Source: Calothrix sp. FI2-JRJ7 (GTDB taxonomy: Bacteria > Cyanobacteriota > Cyanobacteriia > Cyanobacteriales > Nostocaceae). Taken from it: 64,000 bases of DNA. A model generated the notes under the pieces. The model was not told where the DNA came from, did no database searches, and was given only the letters and a program-made list of their open reading frames with translations. Made by a program: the position numbers and the translations under genes. Positions 1-9,459 of this stretch are shown here, one piece after another (positions within the stretch are counted from its first letter, which is position 1; the number at the start of each line of letters is the position of its first letter). The DNA is taken from positions 62,001 through 126,000 of the forward strand of contig JAHHGX010000079.1 of NCBI GenBank assembly GCA_019359675.1, in the 5' to 3' direction.

Positions 1-39
1 AAAATGATTAGTGAAGCATAGCTCAAAGAACAAAAATAC

Positions 40-75
40 TGTAGGTTGGGTCTCGTTCTTCGACACCAACCTACA
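40..75. repeat. Intergenic inverted repeat downstream of rca
   Basis: The arms TGTAGGTTGG (40-49) and CCAACCTACA (66-75) are perfect complements around a 16 nt loop. A related hairpin with TAGGTTGGGT arms lies at 53935-54019, so this belongs to a dispersed family. It lies 3' of rca and could end that transcript, but there is no clear T-tract. Confidence 0.6.
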
Positions 76-165
76 AAACGGTATTGTAGCGAAAGATTAT
101 AACGTTACAGGTGGGAGCCAAAACCAGCAAAAATAGGACTGATACCAACAGGTAATTTTTACAAA

Positions 166-2103
166 TTATTTAGCTCCATTTGGACGCTGAATAATTGTCT
201 CCATGACTCGGCGCCGATTTGTTGGGTCAATAGCAACTAATCTGATGTATTCATTGTTAAGTTCGCTCAAACACGACTCAATAGCGGAAATAACGTCAGA
301 CTCGGCACCAATCTCTCCAACTGCAAAACTTTGCCATGAACCCATTCTAAAACGTCGCTCGTCAACGTGTTCAATACCTATTTTGTGACCTTGAGACAAG
401 ATTTGGCGAACTAGTTCTTGAGTTTCTAAGGTGAGATGAGTGCCAGGTGCTAGCTGTGCATTCTCTGTGTATTCCTTGTAGTATCCGCCGTTATTTACTA
501 CGGGTGTTATGGCTTGGTTTATAGATGATGGTGAAGAAGGTGAATGAAATGGTGTGCCAACTGGCAGTTTAGGCGCCGACTTACTTAACATTCCAACACC
601 AGCTACAACTGGCGCCATAATCGGTGCGTGATGAGTTGGTTCCTCAACTACCTCTACAACATGTTGTTTGTATGGTGTGCCAAGAGGCGTTGCAGCAGGC
701 GCCTTAAATGGTGTACCAGCTGGCAAAGGCGCCGACTTAGCTAGCATTCCAACACCAGCTACAACTGGCGCCATAATCGGCGCGTGATGAGTTGGTTCCT
801 CAACTACCTCTACAACATGTTGTGTGTATGGTGTTCCAAGAGGCGTTGCAGCAGGTTGTCTGTATGGTGTGCCAGATGGTAGTTTAGGCGCCGAATTAGC
901 TAGCATTCCAACACCAGCTACAACTGGTGCCATAATCGGCGCGTGATGAGTTGGTTCCTCAACTACCTCTACAACATGTTGTGTGTATGGTGTTCCAAGA
1001 GGCGTTGCAGCAGGTTGTCTGTATGGTGTGCCAGATGGTAGTTTAGGCGCCGAATTAGCTAGCATTCCAACACCAGCTACAACTGGTGCCATAATCGGCG
1101 CCGACCTATCTGGTGCTACAGTTGGTGTTTTAACTGTTGTTGTTACAACTTCTGTAACAGCCACATCATTACTGTAAATTGGCGCTGGTAATGCTTCTAC
1201 CCTAGATACAGCTTTACGCGAAAACAATCCACGATTATATTCTTCTACTAATTTAGAATTTTGTACGCGCTGTTGTTCTCCGACCATCAGATTACCCATT
1301 TCAATCAGGTACGGTAATTTAAAGTTGGGTTTTTTAAATTGTGGCGGACCTTCAACACTGTTAACTACCCGCTGCGATACCTTCTCTATACCAATTTCAT
1401 GAATAAAGTGGCGGATTTGTTCGTCGTAGATGCGAGAACGTAACGCGCTGAAAAAGTCAACAGACTGATTAATAAAGGTATCAACAAACTGTTCAATTTC
1501 ACGACGCGATAATCCATCAGGCTCATAAATTCCCCCGACAATGCCAACTTTGTCATCACGGTCAGGTTCCCAATAGAACTTCTCCATGCGTCCATCGCGT
1601 ACTAAAGGCGCATACAGCGTAGAGAAATCATTACCCGTAACAATAATTGGTATTCTAGGTAATGGCGTTGAGTCGTAACTACCCGGAAGTTGTACATCTG
1701 TTGGATTATCCGCAATATTCATTAATGTCGCGTTTACCAACTGCGTATTAACCGTGTACTGCGTCCCTTCATCGAAACGTCCGGCGCCTGCATCCAAATC
1801 ATTAATCATTAGTACGCACATCTTACCGCGTACTTTAGTTAACTCAGCAGTTTCTCGATAACGTAACCGAATCAAACGCGCAGGGTCGCCAGCATCAGGA
1901 CTTTCTAACTCACCCCCAGATATCAGGGTGAATTCAATACCCATTCTCTCAAAAACTAATTCGCATTGGAACGATTTTCCTTCACCCTTACGTCCGTGAA
2001 TACCCAAAATCAACGGAACGCGCACAGCAGGTAGATTTAAGAAATTTTTAGTAATGTGTACAGCAAGTTTATCTAGAAATTTCGGAGCGATGTAATAACC
2101 CAT
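166..2103 (-). CDS. rca: Rubisco activase (AAA+ with C-terminal SSUL domain), repeat-expanded linker
   Basis: An AAA+ remodeller that removes inhibitory sugar phosphates from Rubisco and, through its SSUL domain, can be held in the carboxysome. Seen: Walker A GRKGEGKS at about residues 37-44, Walker B VLMIND at about 97-102, sensor-like IIVTGND at about 153-159, and an arginine-finger region RDGRMEKF at about 169-176. The last ~105 residues (541-645) are a Rubisco-small-subunit-like domain with IGIEHVDERRFRMGSW and IIQRP. Known cyanobacterial activases of this architecture are roughly 410-430 residues. This one is 645 because the Pro/Val-rich linker holds about 3.5 copies of a 52-53 residue repeat. 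It starts with ATG at 2103. No rbcL/rbcS lies beside it. The identification is secure; whether the enlarged linker has a function is unknown. Confidence 0.95.
   Translation of the reverse strand: MGYYIAPKFLDKLAVHITKNFLNLPAVRVPLILGIHGRKGEGKSFQCELVFERMGIEFTLISGGELESPDAGDPARLIRLRYRETAELTKVRGKMCVLMINDLDAGAGRFDEGTQYTVNTQLVNATLMNIADNPTDVQLPGSYDSTPLPRIPIIVTGNDFSTLYAPLVRDGRMEKFYWEPDRDDKVGIVGGIYEPDGLSRREIEQFVDTFINQSVDFFSALRSRIYDEQIRHFIHEIGIEKVSQRVVNSVEGPPQFKKPNFKLPYLIEMGNLMVGEQQRVQNSKLVEEYNRGLFSRKAVSRVEALPAPIYSNDVAVTEVVTTTVKTPTVAPDRSAPIMAPVVAGVGMLANSAPKLPSGTPYRQPAATPLGTPYTQHVVEVVEEPTHHAPIMAPVVAGVGMLANSAPKLPSGTPYRQPAATPLGTPYTQHVVEVVEEPTHHAPIMAPVVAGVGMLAKSAPLPAGTPFKAPAATPLGTPYKQHVVEVVEEPTHHAPIMAPVVAGVGMLSKSAPKLPVGTPFHSPSSPSSINQAITPVVNNGGYYKEYTENAQLAPGTHLTLETQELVRQILSQGHKIGIEHVDERRFRMGSWQSFAVGEIGAESDVISAIESCLSELNNEYIRLVAIDPTNRRRVMETIIQRPNGAK
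544..1101 (-). repeat. In-frame tandem repeat in the rca linker
   Basis: Reading on the minus strand, units start at 1101, 942, 783 and 627, giving periods of 159, 159 and 156 bp. Each unit starts APIMAPVVAGVGML and ends VVEVVEEPTHH. The first two protein copies are identical and differ little at DNA level, the third has lost one codon, and the fourth is partial. All periods are multiples of three, so the reading frame is preserved. This suggests recent, frame-conserving amplification. Confidence 0.9.
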
Positions 2104-2312
2104 GACCTAACCAAGAAATAGCAGTCTTAAGATAATGTTAAGTTGTATCGGCGGCTACCGCTCACTTTATTTTACAAGCACAGGGTTAAGTTATGTTTCT
2201 CTAACCTAAATAATCAACCTGTCATTTACAACAACTGCCAACAGTTAGAGACTTTAAGTAAATATATTATGTCTTCTGGAATAAATATTATTTCTTGTGG
2301 AATGCAGCATGT

Positions 2313-2395
2313 CTTGTGGAATGGGCATCCTTGCCCGTTCCAGACTTAGGATTTAGGGCGGGCAATCTTAAGCCCACCCCACAAGATGCAGTATT
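2313..2395. repeat. Compound intergenic hairpin repeat
   Basis: Two nested hairpins lie here. TGGAATGGGCA pairs with TGCCCGTTCCA, and a GGGCGGGC...GCCCACCCC segment follows, bounded by CTTGTGG and CCCACAAG. A close relative is at about 45729-45757. This is typical of dispersed cyanobacterial intergenic palindromes. The gap 2104-2403 holds nothing else I can support. Confidence 0.5.
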
Positions 2396-2403
2396 TACAA
2401 TTA

Positions 2404-2913
2404 TTAGTTCTGGTTAGCGATTTGACGAACTTGCTCAATTTCTAACTCAGTGATTTCAACAACCTGCTCAACAGCCATACCAAGGTTGAGCAATTTAGCT
2501 GCCATTGCCAGTTTAGTCTTCTGTTCACCTCTTTTTTCGCCAATCTCTCCTCCTTCTTCTAATGCTTCTTGATACACCTTGGTGTTTTTGAGGTCATTGA
2601 GTCCCAACATATCTTCTATCTCCTTTCTGCCCATGTCAGGGAATTTGTAAACAATTACGGTTTCAATTAATTCTATTATGGCTCTCTGAAAGTCAAGGTC
2701 AGGCGCCTCTTGCTTTGCTCTGTCGATTAAAATTCTAGCTTGTTGGGCAACAATATTTTCTCTAACTCCAATCAATCTAAGTACTGATAGGCTTAAAGAT
2801 TGGTCGCTGACTTGCGGATCGAGTTAGTCGAGATAAATTCTTGTGAAGCGAGGACTGTTTTTAAAGTCTTCGTATTGTATGGGTAAACCTGGGTCGAGTC
2901 GCTTTTCGGTAAT
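2404..2913 (-). pseudogene. Decayed DUF2887 / Rpn-type PD-(D/E)XK nuclease gene
   Basis: The remaining open frame (TTG at 2775 to stop at 2404, 123 aa) is the C-terminal half of a DUF2887/Rpn-type protein. It has the family landmarks IELIETVIVYKFP, RKEIEDMLGL, TKVYQEALEEG and a charged helical tail. Upstream in the same frame the reading continues as DPGLPIQYEDFKNSPRF then RIYLD, followed by a TAA at 2824-2826 and LDPQVSDQSLSLSVLRLIG. In intact relatives this stop position carries Glu (RIYLDEL), so a single GAA to TAA change explains it. The N-terminal catalytic part beyond about 2913 is not recognisable. I infer a dead gene with a premature stop and 5' loss. A second decayed member of the family is at 52739-53425. 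Confidence 0.75.
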
Positions 2914-3006
2914 AATTAATATTATCTCATGACAAAATATTTTATTATTTAAATTACAAAGTTAATCTTTGTGAAACTGATACATATACTTTTACTGAGA
3001 AATAAA

Positions 3007-3042
3007 GAAAACGGGTTTCTGCTTAAAAGAAACCCGGTTTTT
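3007..3042. repeat. GAAACC-family palindrome, short form
   Basis: Two halves, one ending ACGGGTTTCT (to 3020) and AGAAACCCGGTTT (3029-3041), face each other with only 8 nt between them. This looks like an internally deleted copy of the dispersed family seen complete at 48544-48645. It lies just 3' of the YciI-like gene and may act as its terminator. Confidence 0.6.
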
Positions 3043-3052
3043 ATAACCGATA

Positions 3053-3322
3053 TTAAAAAGCTTGAATCCACTCTTTAATTGTGTACTCAGTCCAAATGCC
3101 ATTTTTCCAGTATGGGTCATTTTCGACTAATTGACGTACAATGTCTTCGCTTTCAGCTTCGTAAATACCAAAAACTTTTGTGACATCTTTTGTAGGGCCA
3201 ATTGTAATTAGTACACCCGATTCTTTTTGTTGTGCTAGTCCATCGAGATGCGCTTGACGATGTGGCGCCCGTTTTTCTAAAACGTCTTCGCAGTAGCTTC
3301 CCCACATGATATATTTAGTCAT
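3053..3322 (-). CDS. YciI family protein
   Basis: A small 89-residue protein matching the YCII-related ferredoxin-like fold: the start TKYIMWGSYCEDVLEKRAPH, the conserved LITIGPTKD stretch and the ending WTEYTIKEW. Members are often annotated as hydrolase- or dehydratase-like, but for this type no reaction is established, so none is assigned. It starts with ATG at 3322 and has family-typical length. A long inverted repeat (3339-3398) separates it from pheT, which is upstream on the same strand, so it is probably expressed separately. Confidence 0.8.
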   Translation of the reverse strand: MTKYIMWGSYCEDVLEKRAPHRQAHLDGLAQQKESGVLITIGPTKDVTKVFGIYEAESEDIVRQLVENDPYWKNGIWTEYTIKEWIQAF

Positions 3323-3338
3323 GATTCCTAACTCGTAA

Positions 3339-3398
3339 GGTGCGTGACGCTACTATATCACTAACTTCGTTTAATAATTTTTGGTAGCGTCACGCACC
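3339..3398. repeat. Inverted repeat with 15 bp arms between pheT and the YciI gene
   Basis: GGTGCGTGACGCTAC (3339-3353) and GTAGCGTCACGCACC (3384-3398) are perfect complements with a 30 nt AT-rich loop. It begins a few bases after the pheT stop and could terminate pheT. Confidence 0.6.
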
Positions 3399-3401
3399 CT
3401 A

Positions 3402-5843
3402 CTAACTCCTTAAATTAACGCCAAATTTTTCAACCAAAGTGTCACGAACTTTTTGGTGTACAGGTTCGATATCTTTGTCGGTGAGTGTCCGTTCGTTTGA
3501 CCGATATACGAGACGAAATGCTAAACTTCGTTGTCCTGCGGGGACGTTTTCTCCTCGGTATTCGTCGAATAATTCTACTGACTCTAATAAGTTTTTACCT
3601 GATGCTCTAATTGCACGCTCTATTTTTGCAACGGTAAGTTCGATAGGAGCAAAAAAAGCTATATCACGGTCGGATGCTGGGTAGGTTGAGTATGGTTTGA
3701 AGCCTGGAACTAATATTTCTTCACTATCTAATGCATCTAGTAATACATTTAAATCGAGTTGAAATACGTAAACTGCATCTGGTAAGTTCTCTTCTCTACG
3801 TAATTGAGGATGTAGTTGCCCGAATGTACCGAGTCGATTGCTACCAACCCATAGTGAAGCTGTACGTCCAGGATGTAAGCGAGCGTCGCGATTATCTGGT
3901 TGGTATTCGACGTGCAAGCTCATTTGTTGGAAGATATTTTCTAGTACTCCTTTGGCTTCGTACCAAGTTATCGGCACCTCAGAACCTCCACGTGCCCATT
4001 TACCAACGCTAGTATCACCGCCGAGAATTCCACCTATTGCTTCGGCTTCTTGCAACCCGTTTTCTTCTTGCCAGAAAATTTCTCCAATTTCAAACCCATT
4101 AAGGGCACCGTTTCCTTGTTCGAGGTTAAATTGAAACGCATTAATTAAACCATTTATTAAATCGGTTCGCAGTGCTGAATACTCAACAAGTAAAGGATTG
4201 CTTATTACTATTTGACGTTCTTCTCCTGGTTTGACGAGCGAATAATGAATTAACTCAGTTAAACCGGCGCCACGCATTGCATAACGTAATTTGCGTAGCA
4301 TTTCCTGCTCGAACGGCAAATAACCACCTTCGGCTGTTTCTGGCAGAGTATCACAAAAATTATCGTATCCGTAAAGGCGAGCAATTTCTTCAATTAAATC
4401 GATTTCTCGTTCTAAGTCGCGGTAACGATATGGTGGAACGACGACATTCCAAGTTTTATCTCCTGAAACAGTCAACTGACACCCTAACGCTGTTAAAATT
4501 CTTTCTACATCACTCGCTTGTAGTTCGCCACCCATCTCAGCATCGTCACCCGCACGTGTTGGTCCAAGTAACTCATTTACACGGTCTAAACGTAAACTAA
4601 TTGTGTGACTCCATGTTGAAGGGCCTGGGCGAGTATCTACTGTTTTTTGAGCAACAATTGTACCGCCAGCAAGCTCAGTAATCATCGTCAATGCACGACG
4701 GGTAGCTGTTTCTAAACCTGCAAAATTTATACCCCGTTCATAACGTGATGACGCTTCGCTTCTTAACCCCACACTTCGCGAAGACCGACGAATTGCTACG
4801 TTATCGAATAATGCTGCTTCTAAAACGAGGTTTTGCGTACCTTCATAAACTTCGCTTTCCTCACCACCCATTACACCAGCAAGGGCAACAGGTTTATCAC
4901 CAGCAGTAATTAATAAATTTTGTGTGCTGAGAGTGCGGGTTTGTCCGTCGAGGGTTTTAAGAGTTTCACCGGCAGTAGCAAATCTAACTCCAATCGTTAT
5001 GTTGTCACTACCCCCAATTGTTTTTAAGCGTTCGCGGTCAAATGCGTGTAGCGGTTGTCCCCATTCTAGTAATACGTAGTTAGTAATATCTACAACATTA
5101 TTAATTGGGCGTGTACCTGCCGCGCGCAGCTTTTGCTGTAACCAATCAGGTGACGGTGCAATTGTAATGTTTTCTATTACCGTTCCAATATAACTAGGGC
5201 AAGCCTTAGATTCTTCTACCTTTAAATTTAAACCTGCCGCAGCTTTTGCTGTTATCTCAGGTGGTTCGGGTATTGATAGTTTGGCATTTGTAAGGGCAGC
5301 AACTTCGCGTGCAATTCCAACCATACAAAGTGCATCTGCACGGTTAGCTGTTGCCGTCACGTCTAACACGACATCATCAAGTCCCAATAAAGGACGTATA
5401 TCGCTGCCTAACTGTAAAGCTTCGTTTTGGAAAATGTGGATTCCATCTACATCAGTCGGTAATCCCAATTCCTTTAACGAACAAATCATGCCGTTAGAAG
5501 GTACTCCCCGTAACTTTGCAGGCTTTATTTTTAAATTTATATTTGGCAGAAACGTACCAACTACAGCTACTGGTACAAGTATATCGGCACGGACATTTGA
5601 GGCGCCGCAAACAATATTTAAGGTTTCACCCGTACCAATATCAACTTGGCAAACGCTTAATCTATCAGCATCAGGGTGCTGTTCACGTGCTAAAACACGT
5701 CCAACTACCACACCCGATGCCCACGTGCGACGGTCTTCAATATCTTCAACTTCAAACCCTGCCATAGTAAGGGTTTGAGCTAATTCTTCAGGAGTTTGTT
5801 TTATCTCGACTAGTTCCCGTAGCCAATTCAACGAAATACGCAT
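3402..5843 (-). CDS. pheT: Phenylalanyl-tRNA synthetase beta subunit
   Basis: The beta subunit of the alpha2-beta2 PheRS, which charges tRNA-Phe in the cytoplasm. Seen from the N-terminus: [14 protein letters not shown]; an EMAP-type tRNA-binding domain ([32 protein letters not shown]) at about residues 45-155; the B3/B4 editing region ([36 protein letters not shown]); a B5 domain; and a C-terminal FDX-ACB anticodon-binding domain ([11 protein letters not shown] to the end). A further in-frame ATG lies 33 codons upstream at 5942, but homologues begin MRISLNWL, so 5843 is chosen, giving 813 aa, the usual size. pheS is not adjacent, as is common in cyanobacteria. Confidence 0.95.
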   Translation of the reverse strand: MRISLNWLRELVEIKQTPEELAQTLTMAGFEVEDIEDRRTWASGVVVGRVLAREQHPDADRLSVCQVDIGTGETLNIVCGASNVRADILVPVAVVGTFLPNINLKIKPAKLRGVPSNGMICSLKELGLPTDVDGIHIFQNEALQLGSDIRPLLGLDDVVLDVTATANRADALCMVGIAREVAALTNAKLSIPEPPEITAKAAAGLNLKVEESKACPSYIGTVIENITIAPSPDWLQQKLRAAGTRPINNVVDITNYVLLEWGQPLHAFDRERLKTIGGSDNITIGVRFATAGETLKTLDGQTRTLSTQNLLITAGDKPVALAGVMGGEESEVYEGTQNLVLEAALFDNVAIRRSSRSVGLRSEASSRYERGINFAGLETATRRALTMITELAGGTIVAQKTVDTRPGPSTWSHTISLRLDRVNELLGPTRAGDDAEMGGELQASDVERILTALGCQLTVSGDKTWNVVVPPYRYRDLEREIDLIEEIARLYGYDNFCDTLPETAEGGYLPFEQEMLRKLRYAMRGAGLTELIHYSLVKPGEERQIVISNPLLVEYSALRTDLINGLINAFQFNLEQGNGALNGFEIGEIFWQEENGLQEAEAIGGILGGDTSVGKWARGGSEVPITWYEAKGVLENIFQQMSLHVEYQPDNRDARLHPGRTASLWVGSNRLGTFGQLHPQLRREENLPDAVYVFQLDLNVLLDALDSEEILVPGFKPYSTYPASDRDIAFFAPIELTVAKIERAIRASGKNLLESVELFDEYRGENVPAGQRSLAFRLVYRSNERTLTDKDIEPVHQKVRDTLVEKFGVNLRS

Positions 5844-6097
5844 TTGATTTTGCTTGTGCGATTGGGGTAGCTTTAATATTAAGGCACTGTCTATTTTAAA
5901 ACGATTGGGCAAACGAGCTTCATATGTTTGCATTTTTCGCACGCTTCAAAAGGATTATTTGGCGCCACTCGTTAAGGTAAAAAATTTCACCCTTATTTAC
6001 CACATGAGACGTATTTCACTTTGGATGTCCTTTATCACAAAATTAAATATATATCAAATACAGCGCCTGAATGCCAAAGAGCTACAGGGAGATAAAA

Positions 6098-6937
6098 ATG
6101 GCCAATAAAAAAACAACTAAAGCAAGTACTAAGAGTGATACGCCTAAAGCTGAATCAAAAGCTAGACCAAAGCGAAGCAATACAGCTTCTAAAACTGGTT
6201 CCACAAAGAAGCAAGATGAAATTCAGAAAATTGCTGATGTTGAATCGAGTGACCTTGAAATTACAAAAACACTTGATATAGACGGTAAACGTCCGGTTGC
6301 TGCCAGTTCTTTCGAGGTTGTAGATACTTTCAACGTTGAAGAACGTCCTACAGTTGACTATAAAGCATCATTAGCTACTCAAGATAAAAAAACTACTGAT
6401 ATAGACAATCAACGTCCTGTAGAATCGAGTGACCTTGAAATTACAAAAACGCTTGATATAGATGGTAAGCGTCCGGTAGGTGCTAGTTCTTTTGAGGTTG
6501 TAGGTACTTTTAACGTCGAAGAACGTTCAGCGATTACAACATCGAATGCCAAAAATAGTAAAACTACCAAAGCGAATAAAACTAAAAAAAGTAAAAAAAC
6601 TGCTGATAGTGATTTACAATACAATCATACTATAGATATTGATGGTCGGCGCCCTGTTGACCCAAGTTCTTTCGAGGTACTAGATACTTTTGATGTAGAT
6701 GGTGAACGTCCAATTACCTCGAATAATTCTAAAGTACTAGATACTTTTGATGTAGATGGTGAGCGTCCAATTGTTTCTAGTAATCTTGAATATAATGAAA
6801 CAATAGATATAGATGGTCGGCGCCCAGTAGACCCAAGCAATTTAGAATTGGCAGGCTCTTTGAATATAGATGGCGAACGTCCTGTAGGAGCAAGTCAAAT
6901 TAATGACCAACGTATTACATCTGATTACATAGACTAA
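6098..6937 (+). CDS. Repeat protein of about ten 17-residue IDGxRPV units, function unknown
   Basis: I do not recognise this 279-residue protein. After a Lys/Ser/Thr-rich basic N-terminus (about residues 1-45) it consists almost wholly of a short repeat with the consensus T-[LFI]-[DN]-[IV]-[DE]-G-x-R-P-[VI]-x-x-S-S-x-x-x. I count ten copies, some degenerate (for example FNVEERPTVD), with a second Lys-rich stretch (TTKANKTKKSKK) in the middle. It has no signal peptide and no membrane segment. The ATG at 6098 is preceded by AGGGAG with good spacing and is preferred to the ATG at 6071. It is transcribed away from pheT. Coding is supported by the protein-level periodicity and by synonymous variation between copies. 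A scaffold or surface-binding repeat protein is possible, but that is a guess. Confidence 0.7.
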   Translation: MANKKTTKASTKSDTPKAESKARPKRSNTASKTGSTKKQDEIQKIADVESSDLEITKTLDIDGKRPVAASSFEVVDTFNVEERPTVDYKASLATQDKKTTDIDNQRPVESSDLEITKTLDIDGKRPVGASSFEVVGTFNVEERSAITTSNAKNSKTTKANKTKKSKKTADSDLQYNHTIDIDGRRPVDPSSFEVLDTFDVDGERPITSNNSKVLDTFDVDGERPIVSSNLEYNETIDIDGRRPVDPSNLELAGSLNIDGERPVGASQINDQRITSDYID

Positions 6938-6947
6938 TTGTATTAAA

Positions 6948-7020
6948 AAACCGGGTTTCTTGATTGAAATCTTGCAATAAAAATCACGATTTTGCGTAGA
7001 AACCCGGTTTCTTAACGTAA
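6948..7020. repeat. GAAACC-family MITE core
   Basis: The left half CCGGGTTTCTT and the right half AGAAACCCGGTTTCTTA flank a middle resembling the copy at 48544-48645 (ATTTTGCGTAGAAAC is shared). The right edge AACGTAAGT resembles the GCGTAAGTC end of the full element. It lies between convergent genes. Confidence 0.7.
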
Positions 7021-7024
7021 GTTT

Positions 7025-7387
7025 TTATGAAATTAAAGACTGAATTGCACGTAATAATTCTTGCTTACCAAAAGGTTTTGTTAAGTAAAAATCGGCGCCT
7101 TGACGCATACCCCAAATTTTATCGATGTCACCGTTTTTGGAGCTACAAATGATAATTCTAATGTTTTGAGTAGCTGTGTTTCGCTTCAGAAGGCGACATA
7201 ACTCAAAACCACTCATTCCAGGCATCACAATATCGGTAATTATGATATCAGGTAAATTGTTTAAAGCTTTCTTAAAACCTTCTTTCGCATCGTAAGCTTT
7301 AATAACGTTGTAACCACCGTCTTCTAAATAACAGTTGATTAACTCTAGCTGAGAAGGCGTATCGTCAACAACTAGAAGCGTTGTCAT
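7025..7387 (-). CDS. Single-domain CheY-like response regulator (PilH/PixH type)
   Basis: A 120-residue stand-alone receiver domain. Seen: the acidic pair in LLVVDDT (residues 7-8), the phospho-acceptor Asp in IIITDIVMPGMSGFELC (about residue 51), the conserved Ser/Thr region IIICSSK and the Lys of YLTKPF. It follows the PatA-type regulator gene by 58 bp on the same strand, so the two form an operon. In cyanobacterial chemotaxis-like loci (pil/pix) this PatA-type plus CheY-type order is followed by CheW, MCP and CheA genes. None follows here, so the pair is an orphan. It probably relays a signal to motility or another output. Confidence 0.85.
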   Translation of the reverse strand: MTTLLVVDDTPSQLELINCYLEDGGYNVIKAYDAKEGFKKALNNLPDIIITDIVMPGMSGFELCRLLKRNTATQNIRIIICSSKNGDIDKIWGMRQGADFYLTKPFGKQELLRAIQSLIS

Positions 7388-7445
7388 ATTTACTTATTCC
7401 TTTGATTTTACAATATTGATGACAGGCTGGGAATCAAATTATAAA

Positions 7446-8852
7446 TCAAGTCAAGTGCATGAATACCATTTTGAGTAAATCAGCCTGAGTAAATGGTTTT
7501 GTCAAATACCCTGATGCACCAACTAACCGCGCTTTGACTTTATCTACTAATCCTTTGTTACCTGTCACCATAACAATTGGCGTTTTCTTAAACATCGAGT
7601 TATTGCGAATAATCTTGCACAGTTCGTACCCGTCTATACCATCCATGTTCAAGTCGAGTAAAATCAAGTCTGGCTTGTTACGAATTATCGACATCACTGC
7701 CTTCACTGGGTCGTTAATTGTCACGACTGAGAAGTTCTCATGTTCAAGAAAACGGCTAATCTCTCTCAGAACTGTTGCACTGTCATCAACTGAAACAATT
7801 TTATAGACTTTACGATTAGTCGCTTGAGCAGATGTATTACTAGGCGGTTTGGCGATAGCGCGTGTCTCAGAAACGGGTTGGTTAACTGTTTGCTGGTCTC
7901 GATATAACTGTGTTTTATCTGGAATTATGACGTTGCTACTTCCAGTTAGTCTTTGTGTAACTGTCCCGTTGGTAGTGGTATTTAAGGAAGGCGCCGAACT
8001 TCCTAACTGATTATTAACTACCTCAGTAACATAATTTGCAGTTTGATTTTCGTCTGGAGTAATTAGGGGTAATTTATCGAATGGTGGGTCTGGTTCATGA
8101 AGAACAATTTCTCCACTACTTATATATTGATACAGTTGCCGCGCCATTTCTACTTCGTCTTGGTTGACAATTACAGCTAAATGCCGTAGGCTGAAACCCT
8201 TCATCCAAGTTGCCAAATTTTGATGTATGGCTGAGAGCTGATGTTTGAGTACCTCTGTTGGTACCCGTAGGTAAGGACGTTGATATGGTGATGAAATGTG
8301 AGGAGTTAGCGTCTGCCAACCGCGTAATTGTTGGTCACACATTTCAAGTATTTTTTCTGTATCAATTCTGCAAATAACTGGTAATTTATTTACAATACTT
8401 ATTAATTTGTAATTTCCTGTATTAATTAGTGAAAAAGATTCAAGAACTTCTTTGACCATTTCCTGAATCAAAATAGCAGCTTGAGTTGGATTGATGTGAC
8501 GTTGGCTAACCAACCAGCAAATAGCTTGGTATTCGGCTGGTTGTTCGGGTAATTTGTCTGAATTAGAGTCCCCGCTTAGGTTTGGTGAGTCAGCTTCAAA
8601 CATCAAACGCACTTGAACACGAATCTCTGTGCTTAAAGCACTCAATTGATGGTCTAAACGGCGTAAATGCCTTTCTAGACGGTCAAAAGGTTCGATTGAG
8701 TGGGTCGCATAAATAATTTTTCCCTGTTCTAAGTATATTAGCCAGGTAACTGAATTACTTAATACATGTAAGCAAGTAGTGTCATGACAGTTCGATAAGT
8801 GACGTAATAGACTAAGGGAACGTAATCTGGTGAATGTGCCTAAAATGTTCAT
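7446..8852 (-). CDS. PatA-type response regulator (PATAN domain plus C-terminal receiver)
   Basis: A 468-residue regulator. The first ~290 residues match the PATAN/DUF4388-like domain of the PatA, PilG and PixG family (opening NILGTFTRLRSLSLLRHLSN, with WLIYLEQGKIIYATHS). A Ser/Thr/Asn-rich linker follows at about 290-345, then a receiver domain with VSVDDSA, the phospho-acceptor in LILLDLNMDGIDGYELC, VMVTGNKG and GYLTKPF. It is upstream of the CheY-like gene in one operon. The family controls heterocyst patterning (PatA) or phototaxis and pili (PilG, PixG); sequence alone does not say which branch. It starts with ATG at 8852. Confidence 0.85.
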   Translation of the reverse strand: MNILGTFTRLRSLSLLRHLSNCHDTTCLHVLSNSVTWLIYLEQGKIIYATHSIEPFDRLERHLRRLDHQLSALSTEIRVQVRLMFEADSPNLSGDSNSDKLPEQPAEYQAICWLVSQRHINPTQAAILIQEMVKEVLESFSLINTGNYKLISIVNKLPVICRIDTEKILEMCDQQLRGWQTLTPHISSPYQRPYLRVPTEVLKHQLSAIHQNLATWMKGFSLRHLAVIVNQDEVEMARQLYQYISSGEIVLHEPDPPFDKLPLITPDENQTANYVTEVVNNQLGSSAPSLNTTTNGTVTQRLTGSSNVIIPDKTQLYRDQQTVNQPVSETRAIAKPPSNTSAQATNRKVYKIVSVDDSATVLREISRFLEHENFSVVTINDPVKAVMSIIRNKPDLILLDLNMDGIDGYELCKIIRNNSMFKKTPIVMVTGNKGLVDKVKARLVGASGYLTKPFTQADLLKMVFMHLT

Positions 8853-9459
8853 CTGCTTGGAGTTTTTCCAGTAGATTAGCCACTATATCAGCAATATTGA
8901 TATGTTGCTCGATACAGTTCTTGTAATTTTTATATCTTCCTAGAATGAAATATCAGAGGTTGATATGCATATATGTTACAAGCGACAAAAATGATCGTGA
9001 CTATTGTTTTGTTACATTTTACATAACTACCTTTTTTTTCGCAGTTTGTTAAATTGCAATTTTACGTACTCCAACATCGATATAATAATGGTATCTTGCC
9101 AGCCTACATTACTCATTTCATCAAAGACACAAAGCTTCTATATGAAAAATTTAAACAGTCCAAAGGGAGAAACTAGAAAATTACTGTATTGTAGATGTTT
9201 ATCTGGTCTAATTGCCAAATAGGTTACAACAGAGAACCTTGACAAGAGTTAAATTCTTTTTACTCAAACTATTTATGCTAATTCCGAATGTATCTAGTAT
9301 AATTGTATTGTAAAAATGCGTTTTGCTAGTTGCTTAGTATAAGGCATCCGCGACAATCTATAACAAAACTGTAAATTCGCAGTTTAGGAAAGCTTGCTTA
9401 AATCTGACTATTACACTTGGTAGAACACAATTTTGGACTCTATTATAACACGAAAAGTT
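8853..9459. other. Divergent intergenic region
   Basis: About 600 bp of AT-rich DNA between the PatA-type operon (minus) and the vWA operon (plus). I see no gene, no strong hairpin and no convincing RNA, only short low-quality open frames. It must hold both promoters. Confidence 0.5.

Noticed and set aside
2143-2349. 68-codon frame between rca and the DUF2887 remnant
   Set aside because: Its 3' part is made of a hairpin repeat and the rest has no protein-like pattern.
5281-5778. Long open frame antisense to pheT
   Set aside because: It is a shadow of the certain pheT frame; its translation is low in structure and has no ribosome site.
9004-9222. 72-codon frame upstream of the vWA gene
   Set aside because: No ribosome site, no domain and atypical composition; treated as non-coding.
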